64,000 nucleotides of DNA from Undibacterium cyanobacteriorum (GTDB lineage Bacteria > Pseudomonadota > Gammaproteobacteria > Burkholderiales > Burkholderiaceae_D), in assembly GCF_031326225.1 (NCBI RefSeq), contig NZ_CP133720.1:1-64000 (forward strand), written 5' to 3'. A program made the position numbers and the translations under genes. Positions 1 to 8,486 of the stretch are shown here, piece after piece. The notes beneath the pieces are model-generated. The model saw only the letters and a program-made list of their open reading frames with translations. It ran no database searches and was not told the DNA's origin. Every line of letters begins with the position of its first letter. Within the stretch, counting starts at the first letter, position 1.

Positions 1-93
1 AAGCCAATCAAAAAATTGCCACCATAAGCGCTTTGATGTTTCAATCAGACTTAATAATCGTGGTAAAACCTGATTTGGTTTTCCGGTATCCAT
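1..93 (-). CDS. Unknown protein, N-terminal fragment cut by the window edge
   Basis: An open frame starts with ATG at 93 and runs off the left edge, so only 31 residues are visible. A strong ribosome-binding site (GAGGAG) lies just upstream and overlaps the end of the preceding gene at 95-544, whose TAA ends one base before this ATG region. This suggests translational coupling. The visible part carries basic residues and a tryptophan-rich stretch (LWWQFFDWL), which could be the start of a membrane segment. I do not recognise the family and assign no function. Confidence 0.6.
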   Translation of the reverse strand, partial: MDTGKPNQVLPRLLSLIETSKRLWWQFFDWL

Positions 94-94
94 G

Positions 95-544
95 TTAATT
101 CTCCTCAGGCTTCACTTGCTCAGTAGCCGAGTTCTTTGTTTGACGATCTTCTTTACCAACGAAACATTTCAATAAAAGAGAACCAAACACAAACCAATTT
201 GCCAAGCTATGTAAGAACAGACATGAGCCAGCGATCAAGATCAATAAACACGCTAAGAACATTTTTCCCCAGCTAACGTGGATGACCCAATCAAGATAGT
301 GTTCCCACAAATACTCGGCGGTTTCACCAACGTTCTTTACAAAATCCAGTAAAGGATTGTGTGTTCGATATTTGTCATGCGAATCATTCGAACGAAAATT
401 TTGTTGAGAATTAAATTCTTCTTGTGTGTTTGAATTTGTTTGCTGATGATCTTGAGTCTGTTCGGTTTCTTTAAACTGAACGTCTTCAATTTGAGGTTCG
501 ATTTTTTCGACTTTATCGCTGTTGTTTGATGGTGTGAGTTCCAT
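95..544 (-). CDS. Unknown membrane protein with hydrophilic N-terminus
   Basis: The product is 149 residues. Residues 1-70 are hydrophilic, rich in Gln, Asn, Glu and Asp, and look disordered. Residues about 88-128 form one long or two short hydrophobic segments (around FLACLLILIAGSCLFL), followed by a charged tail. The start is supported by AGGAGGAG six bases upstream of the ATG. It sits directly upstream of, and is probably co-transcribed with, the cut gene at 1-93. No catalytic motif is visible and I do not recognise the family. It is probably an inner-membrane protein with a cytoplasmic tail; the topology is inferred only from hydrophobicity. Confidence 0.65.
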   Translation of the reverse strand: MELTPSNNSDKVEKIEPQIEDVQFKETEQTQDHQQTNSNTQEEFNSQQNFRSNDSHDKYRTHNPLLDFVKNVGETAEYLWEHYLDWVIHVSWGKMFLACLLILIAGSCLFLHSLANWFVFGSLLLKCFVGKEDRQTKNSATEQVKPEEN

Positions 545-812
545 GATGTTCTCCTCCTGTTAAGAAACAAAACGCTGTTTCGATGTCTGCAGAATAGCAA
601 GCACAAAATCAAGTTCCTAGCAGGCTGCGACTAAGAGACAAAACACGGGTATCAAACGTCAAATCAAAAGATAAATGGAAAATGGGATGCGGAAAATTAA
701 GGTTCTTTTTCCTCAAGAATTAAGAAAAGTAAAACTTAATGGTGAGATAAATTGAGGGTTTCAAAGAGGATTTCGCCTACAATGATGGCTTTTGGATGGT
801 TCAATTAAAACT

Positions 813-1340
813 ATGTTTAGACTCAATTTTTTCTTCGCTTTGATTTTACTGCTTAGTGCATGTAGCCCGAAGTTTGACTGGCGTGAAGTTAGGCAGGAGG
901 AAAATCGCTTTCAAGTTCTCATGCCAGGTAAAGCCGCAAATCTTAAACGTGACATTAGTCTCGATGGAATTAAGACAACCATGCATATGACAGCTAGCGA
1001 AGTCGAAGACATTAGTTTTTTAGTCGCTTATGTACATCTACCGACTGATCAAAACGATATCGAAAATAGTAAAAAACAACAGGCTATCGCTTTGAATGCT
1101 ATGAAAATGGGCATGCTCAAGAATATTCAAGGAGAATGGATTTCGGGTACCAATGCAGCTAAGCCAAACAATACTGAATTAGCAATCGGGAACTCGACTA
1201 GTGGCAAGAAGTTGAAAATGCTAGCGCGCTTCGAACAAAGAGGTGAATATGTGATTCAAGTAATTATGCTAGGTAACGAAAAATCTTTTACTCAGGATGC
1301 TGCGGAGATGTTTTTCGATTCTTATAAATGGAATCCTTAA
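813..1340 (+). CDS. Putative lipoprotein of unknown function
   Basis: I place the start at ATG 813, giving 175 residues that begin directly with a lipoprotein signal peptide. A hydrophobic core ends in the lipobox LLSAC, so the mature protein should start at a lipidated cysteine. A TTG at 792 in the same frame would add seven polar residues and is less likely. The mature part (about 155 residues) is mixed alpha/beta in character, with no motif I recognise. It ends 14 bases before the DUF1840 gene and could share its transcript. A cell-envelope location is inferred from the signal peptide. No function is assigned. Confidence 0.7.
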   Translation: MFRLNFFFALILLLSACSPKFDWREVRQEENRFQVLMPGKAANLKRDISLDGIKTTMHMTASEVEDISFLVAYVHLPTDQNDIENSKKQQAIALNAMKMGMLKNIQGEWISGTNAAKPNNTELAIGNSTSGKKLKMLARFEQRGEYVIQVIMLGNEKSFTQDAAEMFFDSYKWNP

Positions 1341-1354
1341 CATAAAAAATAATT

Positions 1355-1684
1355 ATGCTAGTTACATTTCAAACTTCTGCAACAGGCGAAATTACGATGT
1401 ACCAATCACATATTGGTCCCGTGTTGGAAAAATTAGGTAAACACGTCGAACAAGGTGTCATTACGGTCGGTGAACTCGATAGTTTTATTCAAGCATTTGA
1501 AAAAATAATGGCCGAGGATCGTCAACAGCGCGCAACCGAAGTGGAAATTGATGATGATGAACTTGATGAAATCGACAAGAAGAAAAAAAGAGATTTCGTA
1601 AGTTTGTCTGCACGTCTTTTTCCTCTATACGAAATGCTCAAAGTCGCCCAGAAAAAACAAAAGGAAGTTATTTGGGGCGTCTAA
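1355..1684 (+). CDS. DUF1840 family protein
   Basis: This 109-residue cytoplasmic protein matches the DUF1840 pattern. It opens with MLVTF and a short beta-rich region, has a central acidic linker (residues about 65-78, IDDDELDEIDKKKKR), and closes with the family's typical 'SLSARLFPLYEMLKVAQK' helix. DUF1840 proteins are common in beta- and gammaproteobacteria and have no established role. The gene ends three bases before the alpha/beta hydrolase, so the two are very probably co-transcribed and translationally linked. The family assignment rests on recognising N- and C-terminal signatures, not on a search. Confidence 0.8.
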   Translation: MLVTFQTSATGEITMYQSHIGPVLEKLGKHVEQGVITVGELDSFIQAFEKIMAEDRQQRATEVEIDDDELDEIDKKKKRDFVSLSARLFPLYEMLKVAQKKQKEVIWGV

Positions 1685-1687
1685 GCA

Positions 1688-2557
1688 ATGAGCGCACATG
1701 TTGAAAATACCGAGGAATTTTTTATTCAGAGCAGTGATGGTCTCCGCTTATTTGTGCGCGATTGGAAACCTGAAAAACGACACAAAAAAATAGGTGTCGT
1801 GATCGTGCATGGCTTGGGAGAACATTGTGGACGTTACATTCACATTGCACGATTTTTCTGCACCTTAGGATTCACTGTACGTTGTTTTGATCAAAGAGGG
1901 CATGGTCAATCAGATGGTCGCCGTGGTGATACCAGAACAGCTGCAAGTAATCTTGAAGATTTAGGCCTCATAATTGACGATTTTTCAGAGCAGCTTGATC
2001 AAGAGCCTCTACTATTTGGACATAGTATGGGAGGGCTTTTCGCTTGCCATCATGCATTGAGTAAACCACATAGCATCACTGGATTGATTTTGGTTTCGCC
2101 CGCTTTGTCTGTCAAAATTAATCGATTCCAAAGTTTTCTATTTGCTTTAGCATCGAAATTTTTTCCACATCTAGGTGTGGCACATGGCACTAACGGTAAG
2201 TATTTATCACACGATGATGAGGTCGTATATGAATATCAAAATGATCCCTTAGTCCATACGAAGATTAGTGCAGCTCTTTTTAAAAGCATGTTGACCTCGA
2301 TGAAGTATGTTCATGCGCATCCGCATCAATTGAAGGTCCCTTTGTTACTGATGATCGCGGGAGATGATCAAATCGTAGACAGTAAAGGTGCGCAAAACTT
2401 TGCTGAGCATCTGGATCATAGACTTACAGCGGCAAGTGCGACCACAATCACGTATGCACATTTTTATCACGAAATATTTAACGAATTAGATGCCATTAAG
2501 GCTTTTGATGATCTACGAACTTGGTTGGATCAGAAGAATTTGATGCCTAGCCAATAA
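1688..2557 (+). CDS. Alpha/beta hydrolase, monoacylglycerol lipase-like (serine hydrolase)
   Basis: This 289-residue protein has the hallmarks of the Hydrolase_4 / lysophospholipase (PldB-like) group. An oxyanion HG is at residues 41-42. The nucleophile elbow GHSMGG places the catalytic Ser at 113. The acid is probably Asp227 in AGDDQIVD, and the general base His261 lies in FYHEIFNE, spaced as in monoacylglycerol lipases. The family hydrolyses lipid or other carboxylic esters; the substrate here is unknown. No signal peptide is seen, so it is probably cytoplasmic. It follows DUF1840 by three bases and precedes rsmB by 25 bases in one co-directional run. Confidence 0.85.
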   Translation: MSAHVENTEEFFIQSSDGLRLFVRDWKPEKRHKKIGVVIVHGLGEHCGRYIHIARFFCTLGFTVRCFDQRGHGQSDGRRGDTRTAASNLEDLGLIIDDFSEQLDQEPLLFGHSMGGLFACHHALSKPHSITGLILVSPALSVKINRFQSFLFALASKFFPHLGVAHGTNGKYLSHDDEVVYEYQNDPLVHTKISAALFKSMLTSMKYVHAHPHQLKVPLLLMIAGDDQIVDSKGAQNFAEHLDHRLTAASATTITYAHFYHEIFNELDAIKAFDDLRTWLDQKNLMPSQ

Positions 2558-2582
2558 AGAATAGTTTATTAAAGAGTAGTTT

Positions 2583-4076
2583 ATGACTGAATCCACGCGA
2601 AAAACCTTAACACGACCAATCATTAGTAAGCCAGCGAAGCTAGCGAAATCAGCTAGCACAAAGAAACCTCATCGGGCCTCGCAAACTGTTAATGAAAATC
2701 GGAAACCTCGTCAAACTCCTTACGATATCAAACCCGATACAAGGGTTTCGATCAGTCCAGATCAACCAGAATTATTAGCTCTCAAAGCTGATTCCTTAGC
2801 TCTTAGCTTATCTGCGGCTGCACAGGCGGTATCTTACGTGTTAGATGGGACGGCCCTTCCACAGGCTTTGTCCCGGGTTTTTGCTCAAGAAGAATACACG
2901 CCGCAAATGCGGGGTGCTATTCAAGACATTTCATATCGCACGATGCGCCAAGTGGGGCGAGTTGATGCGCTCATCACTTTGATGACGAATAAACCTGTTG
3001 AGCCTCCCTTGCTGTATAGCTTGTTGTGCTGTGCTCTGAGCTTATTAGTTGTCGAAGCTGATGAAACACCACCGTATAGCGAGTTCGTGGTGGTCGATCA
3101 AGCCGTTAACGCGGCTTCTTCAAATAGTCATATGGTATTTGCTAAAGGAATGGTCAATGCTGTCCTTCGGCGCTTCCTGCGAGAAAAAGAAAGTCTCATT
3201 CCAACGGTCTTGAAACAACCAGCCGCCATGTGGAATTACCCACAGTGGTGGGTCGATCAAACCAAAGCTGCTTATCCGGATACTTGGCAAGCCATCCTCA
3301 AGTCGGGTAATTTGCCACCACCGATGACCTTGCGCGTAAATCGCCGGATCTCGAACATAGAGTATTACCTTAAGACGCTCAAAGAGCATGGGATTGAGGC
3401 TAAACAAATTGGCCCATCGGCGATTCAGCTAAAGCGACCATTACCGGTTACGCAAATTCCTGGTTTTGAACAAGGTGTTGTTTCGGTACAGGATGCGGCA
3501 GCACAGTTAGCTGCGCCTCTACTCGATCTTCAAGATGGTATGAGAGTGCTTGATGCATGTGCCGCTCCAGGTGGTAAAACTGGGCATATTCTTGAACTGG
3601 CTCAAGTTGAATTACTAGCAATCGAAACGGATGCTAAACGGATTGAGCGCATTCACGAAAATTTAGCGCGATTACAATTATTTGCCGAAATTAAGCAAGG
3701 CGACGCAAGTCGCATGAATTGGTGGGATGGGAAAGCTTTTGATCGAATACTTGCTGACGTTCCTTGTACAGCCTCAGGTGTGGTGAGACGGCATCCTGAT
3801 ATTCGCTGGTTGCGTAGAAAGTCAGATGCCGCGCAATTGGCGGTCACTTCGACCCGAATTCTCGACAATTTGTGGAAGATGCTGAAACCAGGTGGAAAAC
3901 TCCTATTGGTGACTTGTTCAATTTGGCCGATTGAATCAGAAAAACAAGCGCAATCTTTTGCTGAGAGACATGGTGCACGACGTTTTCCAGCGCCTGGTCA
4001 GTTGCTACCGACGTCAGATCCAGACAACGAACATGATGGTTTGTTTTATGCCCTCTTTCAAAAACCAGAGGAATGA
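2583..4076 (+). CDS. rsmB: 16S rRNA (cytosine-967 C5)-methyltransferase RsmB
   Basis: RsmB methylates C967 of 16S rRNA using S-adenosylmethionine. The 497-residue protein has a NusB-like RNA-binding domain (about 70-210) and a Rossmann methyltransferase domain (about 300-490). The SAM-binding motif DACAAPGGKT is at 324-333. The two cysteines of C5-methyltransferases are Cys395 in DVPCTASG and Cys445 in VTCSIWP. An extra basic, proline- and lysine-rich N-terminal tail of about 60 residues makes it longer than the roughly 430-residue E. coli enzyme. Placement upstream of a DUF4390 gene and ntrY-ntrX matches the usual Burkholderiales order. Confidence 0.93.
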   Translation: MTESTRKTLTRPIISKPAKLAKSASTKKPHRASQTVNENRKPRQTPYDIKPDTRVSISPDQPELLALKADSLALSLSAAAQAVSYVLDGTALPQALSRVFAQEEYTPQMRGAIQDISYRTMRQVGRVDALITLMTNKPVEPPLLYSLLCCALSLLVVEADETPPYSEFVVVDQAVNAASSNSHMVFAKGMVNAVLRRFLREKESLIPTVLKQPAAMWNYPQWWVDQTKAAYPDTWQAILKSGNLPPPMTLRVNRRISNIEYYLKTLKEHGIEAKQIGPSAIQLKRPLPVTQIPGFEQGVVSVQDAAAQLAAPLLDLQDGMRVLDACAAPGGKTGHILELAQVELLAIETDAKRIERIHENLARLQLFAEIKQGDASRMNWWDGKAFDRILADVPCTASGVVRRHPDIRWLRRKSDAAQLAVTSTRILDNLWKMLKPGGKLLLVTCSIWPIESEKQAQSFAERHGARRFPAPGQLLPTSDPDNEHDGLFYALFQKPEE

Positions 4077-4137
4077 ACTTTGTTTCAAGTTATCATGTCA
4101 ATTGTGATACAGGTGAGACGTAATCAAACAAACTGAC

Positions 4138-4755
4138 ATGTGGGTTAAGCAATTTTTAAATGCTACGTGGAAAACATTCTTGGGCAATGTAGTTCGCTCA
4201 GGCATGCTCCTGCTCGCTATTTTCTGTTTGAGTTTTTCTTGTGTTGATTCGGTGCGTGCCGAAGGTATCGAAGTCACCACCGCAAAATTGGAAGCATCCG
4301 ATGATGGCTATCGCGTGCTGGTTGGTTTCGCATTTGAATTAGGAAGTGACGTCCGCGCGGCTATTAATGAGGGTATTCCAGTTTCCTTTATTGCCGAAGT
4401 CGAAATTAATCGACCGCGGTGGTACTGGTTTGATGAAAAAACCATTCGTTCTACACAGACCATTAAGATTCAATATGATTTGTGGCGACGGCAATATACC
4501 GCCGCGGTGAACGGTGGATTGAAGCAAAACTTTACGACCTTAGATGAAGTGATCAATCTGGTCAAACAACCGCGTCGATGGTTGGTTGCAGAAAAAAATG
4601 GCTTGAGTGCAGGGGCGAACTATAACGTTGCTGTGCGACTTAAATTAGACAGTAGTCAATTATCAAAACCTATGTTGTTCACGAGCTTGAGCAATAGTGG
4701 TTGGCGTCTTTCATCTGATTGGAAGCGGTTTACATTCAAGGTGGAAGAGAAGTGA
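4138..4755 (+). CDS. DUF4390 exported protein
   Basis: The 205-residue product starts with a signal-peptide-like segment (hydrophobic core about residues 21-34, cleavage probably near VRAEG). The rest has the beta-rich DUF4390 pattern, including a 'NRPRWYWFDEKT' turn and a closing 'GWRLSSDWKRFTF' strand. DUF4390 proteins regularly sit just upstream of ntrY in betaproteobacteria, and a periplasmic partner of the NtrY sensor region is a plausible inference, not shown. The gene's stop codon overlaps the ntrY GTG start (GTGA), a strong sign of translational coupling. An internal ATG at 4204 would still leave a signal peptide. Confidence 0.85.
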   Translation: MWVKQFLNATWKTFLGNVVRSGMLLLAIFCLSFSCVDSVRAEGIEVTTAKLEASDDGYRVLVGFAFELGSDVRAAINEGIPVSFIAEVEINRPRWYWFDEKTIRSTQTIKIQYDLWRRQYTAAVNGGLKQNFTTLDEVINLVKQPRRWLVAEKNGLSAGANYNVAVRLKLDSSQLSKPMLFTSLSNSGWRLSSDWKRFTFKVEEK

Positions 4756-7106
4756 CAAGGTTTCTTAAGTATGGCCTCTTAATCGGCGGCGCTTTGATGA
4801 GCGTCTTGTTTTTTTTCCTCATCACAGCGACCGAGAATTCCAGCCGTTTTCTCGCCTCCAATAATACTTTTACTTTGTTATTGATCGCTAATGCGGTGGT
4901 AGCAGCAGGTCTCCTCGCGATGGTATCAGCATTGCTTTGGCAATTGATACGTCGCTATCGTCAACGCGAATTCGGTTCGCGCATCATGACGCGCTTGGTT
5001 ATTTTGTTTGCTCTAGCGGGAATTCTCCCCGGTTCACTGATCTATATCGTTTCGGTTCAGTTCGTCACGCATTCAATTGATTCATGGTTTAGTGTGAAAT
5101 TGGATCCGCTCTTAAACTCAGGGATTAATCTCGGTGATACGGCGCTTCAGTACACCTTGAAAGATTTGGAATCCAAAGCGCGTAGTATGGCGAATCAATT
5201 GTCTGATCCATCGGACGCTAGTCTGCTGCCAATTCCAATTAAGCTATCTCGGATTCGCGAACAAATGCAAATTCAAGAGGCGACTATTATTTCCGCGAAA
5301 GGAAAATTGATCGCAACAACGAACGCCAAACGCGGTAGCTTTATCCCAGAAATGCCATCGATAAGCATGATTCGTGCGGCTCAGTTGGAAGGGAAATTCG
5401 CTCAGATTGGTAGTCACAATGATCATACTGGCGAAGATCCAAGTAAGAATCTGTTTACCGAAACGCATAACAAAGCAGGTGCGGATGCGGCTAATCAGGA
5501 GTTTTTGCGCGTCATCGTAGCGCTTCCGTCGATGGGCCTGAACAATCTGTTTCAGAACGAAACGAACTATCTACAAGTCATTCAACCGATACCAGAATCC
5601 TTAGATTCTCAGGCAAAGGTTTTCACAACCGCTTATGTCGAATTTAAAGAGCGCTCATCAAGTCGTGAAGGTCTCAAGACCATGTATTTGGTCACGCTGA
5701 CTTTGTTACTGTTGTTGGCAATCTTTGGTGCTATCACTGCAGCGTTTTTAATTTCAAGTCAATTGGCATCACCCTTACTGATGTTAGCCGAGGGTACCAA
5801 GGCTGTTGCAGAGGGTAATTTGTCGCCGCGCCCTATCGCGACCACATCGGACGAATTAGGTAGTTTGACGCAATCGTTCAATACGATGACCCGACAATTA
5901 TTTGAAGCACGTCAAACGGTTGAAAAGAATCGAACTGAGTTAGAGAATGCAAAAGCCTACTTAGAGTCGGTCTTGGGCAACATGTCTGCTGGCGTGATGG
6001 TGCTGGATCAAAACTGGTGCTTGGTGACCTGTAATCATTCGGTTGAACGTATTTTGAAGCGACAATTTAACGCCGATATTGGACGACCGCTTGCACAAAT
6101 TGAAGGTATGCATGTGTTCGCTGATGCGGTTGATAAAGCATTCTCAGAGCAACAAGCACAGTCAGTTGGTGGTGAACAACAGGAGCACTGGCAACAGCAA
6201 ATCGAATTGCCAAATCCAAGCTTGACTCGAATAGATGGGCAAACGCAAGGGAGTTCGGAATCTGAAGTTGAAAAAGGTCTCACCTTGTTGGCCCGTGGAT
6301 CTCATCTACCGATCGCTTCTGGTATAGGTTATGTCATCGTGTTTGACGACATCACCAATATTATTTCTGCTCAACGTTCCATTGCTTGGGGTGAAGTAGC
6401 ACGTCGACTCGCGCATGAAATTAAGAATCCATTGACGCCAATTCAGCTGTCGGCAGAACGATTGCAAATGAAGCTGTTCGATAAATTAAACGAGTCGGAT
6501 GCGCAATTTCTCAATAAAAGCACAACCACAATTGTGAATCAAGTTAGTTCGATGAAGCGCATGGTGGATGATTTCCGTGATTACGCCAAAATCCCTCAGG
6601 CCGTTCTCTCTCGTATTAATTTAAGTGCTCTGATCGATGATGTTCTGCACCTGTATTTATCCGGTGATGGACGCGATATTATTCATTTGAAGTTAGCCCC
6701 TCATCTTCCAACGATTATGGGTGATGCGACGCAATTGCGTCAGGTGATTCACAACTTATTACAAAACGCGCAGGATGCGGTCTTGGAAAATCCTAAGTCA
6801 GACCAGATTCCACGGATTGATGTTGTCACTGAAATTGTGCATTATGTCAGCGCTGATAAATCTGAACGGGTAGCGATTAGGCTATCTGTGATTGATAACG
6901 GCCCAGGATTTTCCACAAAAATTCTGGCCCGTGCATTTGAACCATATGCGACTTCTAAACCAAAAGGTACAGGTTTGGGTTTAGCGATGGTGAAAAAAAT
7001 TGTGGATGAGCATGGGGGTAAAATCGATATTCAAAATCGCACTGACACAAACGGTGCAAAAGTATCGATTTTGCTGTTAAAGTTAGCACCGGAATTAAAC
7101 ACCTAA
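4752..7106 (+). CDS. ntrY: NtrY-type membrane sensor histidine kinase
   Basis: I choose the GTG at 4752, which overlaps the previous stop and has GGAAGAG just upstream, giving 784 residues. Domains in order: three N-terminal transmembrane segments within residues 1-100, a periplasmic sensor region, a further membrane segment near 310-335, HAMP, a PAS domain (about 400-520), HisKA with phospho-acceptor His555 (AHEIKNP), and an HATPase domain with N-box (HNLLQNAQDAV) and G-boxes (DNGPGF, GTGLGLA). This matches NtrY of the NtrYX system, which is linked to nitrogen or redox control in proteobacteria. Its partner ntrX starts 86 bases downstream. The signal sensed is not evident from sequence. Confidence 0.9.
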   Translation: MTRFLKYGLLIGGALMSVLFFFLITATENSSRFLASNNTFTLLLIANAVVAAGLLAMVSALLWQLIRRYRQREFGSRIMTRLVILFALAGILPGSLIYIVSVQFVTHSIDSWFSVKLDPLLNSGINLGDTALQYTLKDLESKARSMANQLSDPSDASLLPIPIKLSRIREQMQIQEATIISAKGKLIATTNAKRGSFIPEMPSISMIRAAQLEGKFAQIGSHNDHTGEDPSKNLFTETHNKAGADAANQEFLRVIVALPSMGLNNLFQNETNYLQVIQPIPESLDSQAKVFTTAYVEFKERSSSREGLKTMYLVTLTLLLLLAIFGAITAAFLISSQLASPLLMLAEGTKAVAEGNLSPRPIATTSDELGSLTQSFNTMTRQLFEARQTVEKNRTELENAKAYLESVLGNMSAGVMVLDQNWCLVTCNHSVERILKRQFNADIGRPLAQIEGMHVFADAVDKAFSEQQAQSVGGEQQEHWQQQIELPNPSLTRIDGQTQGSSESEVEKGLTLLARGSHLPIASGIGYVIVFDDITNIISAQRSIAWGEVARRLAHEIKNPLTPIQLSAERLQMKLFDKLNESDAQFLNKSTTTIVNQVSSMKRMVDDFRDYAKIPQAVLSRINLSALIDDVLHLYLSGDGRDIIHLKLAPHLPTIMGDATQLRQVIHNLLQNAQDAVLENPKSDQIPRIDVVTEIVHYVSADKSERVAIRLSVIDNGPGFSTKILARAFEPYATSKPKGTGLGLAMVKKIVDEHGGKIDIQNRTDTNGAKVSILLLKLAPELNT

Positions 7107-7192
7107 GAATTAATTCAGGGCTTTAACGCTGAAAGCTTCCTTAGAGAAGAACAGCAAATTAAAATGATCGTGGTAGGGTTTAGGGTACATTT

Positions 7193-7915
7193 ATGGCAAA
7201 CATATTAGTAGTCGATGACGAGATGGGAATCCGAGAACTACTCTCGGAAATTTTGGGTGACGAGGGACACGTTGTTCAATTGGCTGAAAATGCCCAACAA
7301 GCACGCGAAGCAAGGGCTCAAGCAAGACCTGACTTAGTTTTGTTGGATATTTGGATGCCTGATACCGACGGTGTCACTTTGCTTAAAGAATGGCAGCGCG
7401 ATGGTCTATTGACGATGCCAGTAATTATGATGTCGGGACATGCAACCATTGATACTGCAGTGGAAGCTACTAGAATTGGTGCTTTGAATTTCCTCGAAAA
7501 ACCGATCGCCCTCCAGAAACTGTTAAAAGCAGTTCAGCAAGGATTGACCCGAAATATTGAACCTCCACGCCCAGTGACACCGATTAGTCGTATCAGCACA
7601 ATGGATACGCCAGCGAGTCCAGCGCCAGTAGCTCAATTTTCTCAGCCTGCTCAAACATTCGATAACCGTGATTTCTCTCTCGGTAATCAAATGATGCAGA
7701 ATAACCAGCACAACTTTGGAAGCTTATCGTTCGATCTTCCACTGCGTGAAGCACGTGATGCGTTTGAGCGTATCTACTTTGAGTATCATCTGCATCGAGA
7801 AGGCGGCAGTATGACGCGCGTTGCTGAAAAAACAGGTTTAGAGCGCACGCATTTGTATCGCAAGCTTAAGCAATTGGGTGTTGAGTCCGTTAAATATGGT
7901 AAGCGCGGCGAATAA
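7193..7915 (+). CDS. ntrX: NtrX-like response regulator lacking the AAA+ domain
   Basis: This 240-residue regulator has a complete receiver domain: acidic pair Asp8/Asp9, phospho-acceptor Asp52, Ser81 and Lys103. A proline/glutamine-rich linker (about 118-178) leads to a Fis-type helix-turn-helix at about 183-235 (SMTRVAEKTGLERTHLYRKL). The roughly 240-residue sigma54-activating AAA+ domain of classical NtrX is absent, with no GAFTGA motif. It should therefore bind DNA but not drive sigma54 open-complex formation. The gene is intact, not frameshifted, and follows its kinase ntrY. Its last 20 bases overlap the following CobW-like gene. Confidence 0.88.
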   Translation: MANILVVDDEMGIRELLSEILGDEGHVVQLAENAQQAREARAQARPDLVLLDIWMPDTDGVTLLKEWQRDGLLTMPVIMMSGHATIDTAVEATRIGALNFLEKPIALQKLLKAVQQGLTRNIEPPRPVTPISRISTMDTPASPAPVAQFSQPAQTFDNRDFSLGNQMMQNNQHNFGSLSFDLPLREARDAFERIYFEYHLHREGGSMTRVAEKTGLERTHLYRKLKQLGVESVKYGKRGE

Positions 7916-8279
7916 GCCGATTACCGTTACATTGATTGCAGGTTCATCTTACTCACACCGAGAAACATGGATCTGCAATCAAATATCCCAACTTCCCGCG
8001 CAAAAAATTGGCGTCCTTTTAGAAGGGCTTCCCCAAGGCGATTTTTTGCTCGAGCCTAGTCAGAATCTCCTTCTTGAACGACTCGCATCAGGATGTTTTT
8101 GTTGCGTTGGAAATCTGGTTGTCCGAGTAGTGCTAAATCGTTTGATTCGCTCAAAAACCTCGCACATTTTCATCGGTTTAAGCCTAGCCGAACACCTCGC
8201 GTCTTTTAAGACATTTCTCCAAGATTCTTCATACCAAGAGCTTATTCAATTTGAATCAGAGCATATTTTGTCTTCTTGA
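7896..8279 (+). CDS. CobW/UreG-like fragment with CXCC motif but no P-loop
   Basis: From ATG 7896, inside the end of ntrX, the product is 127 residues. It opens with a beta strand (ITVTLIAG) where CobW-family GTPases carry the Walker A loop, but the loop reads GSSYSHRET instead of GxxGxGKT, so the phosphate-binding lysine is missing. Downstream, SGCFCCVGNLVVRVVLNRL matches the conserved metal-binding CXCC element of COG0523/CobW proteins. A full CobW GTPase is about 320 residues or more; only the first part is present here. It could be a decayed GTPase or a small metal-binding relative. The long overlap with ntrX argues that it is translated. A GTG at 7878 would extend it by six residues. Confidence 0.6.
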   Translation: MVSAANKPITVTLIAGSSYSHRETWICNQISQLPAQKIGVLLEGLPQGDFLLEPSQNLLLERLASGCFCCVGNLVVRVVLNRLIRSKTSHIFIGLSLAEHLASFKTFLQDSSYQELIQFESEHILSS

Positions 8280-8332
8280 AATATGTATTGATTAAGCGAT
8301 TCACTAGTTTCGTTTTTCTTTCTTTTGCTCCC

Positions 8333-8360
8333 TAAAGTTCAACCCTTGCCGTGCCGTAAC
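8333..8360 (+). promoter_or_regulatory. Sigma28 (FliA)-like promoter
   Basis: TAAAGTTC at 8333-8340 and GCCGTAAC at 8353-8360 resemble the flagellar sigma28 consensus TAAAGTTT-N11-GCCGATAA, here with a 12-base spacer. It lies about 125 bases upstream of the DUF3567 start. Judged by eye only. Confidence 0.4.
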
Positions 8361-8394
8361 TATTAAGGCGGATAGGCAAGCGTGTCTGCAAAAA

Positions 8395-8415
8395 ATGACC
8401 TTGTTTAGTGGTCAT
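8395..8415. repeat. Inverted repeat upstream of the DUF3567 gene
   Basis: ATGACC (8395-8400) is mirrored by GGTCAT (8410-8415) across a nine-base loop. It lies downstream of the sigma28-like promoter and about 70 bases before the start codon, so it would sit in the leader RNA. No T-run follows. It could be an operator or a leader hairpin. Confidence 0.35.
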
Positions 8416-8486
8416 CAGATCAAATGATAAGCACCTCGGAAGTTTGTTTTTGGTCTTACTCACCGCAATGTGAAAGGATGAATAAA

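Noticed and set aside
752..783. Promoter before the lipoprotein gene (TTGAGG and TACAAT)
   Set aside because: The -10 is good but the spacer is 20 bases, too long for a confident call.
792..812. TTG start for the lipoprotein gene
   Set aside because: The ATG at 813 places the signal peptide directly at the N-terminus, which fits lipoproteins better.
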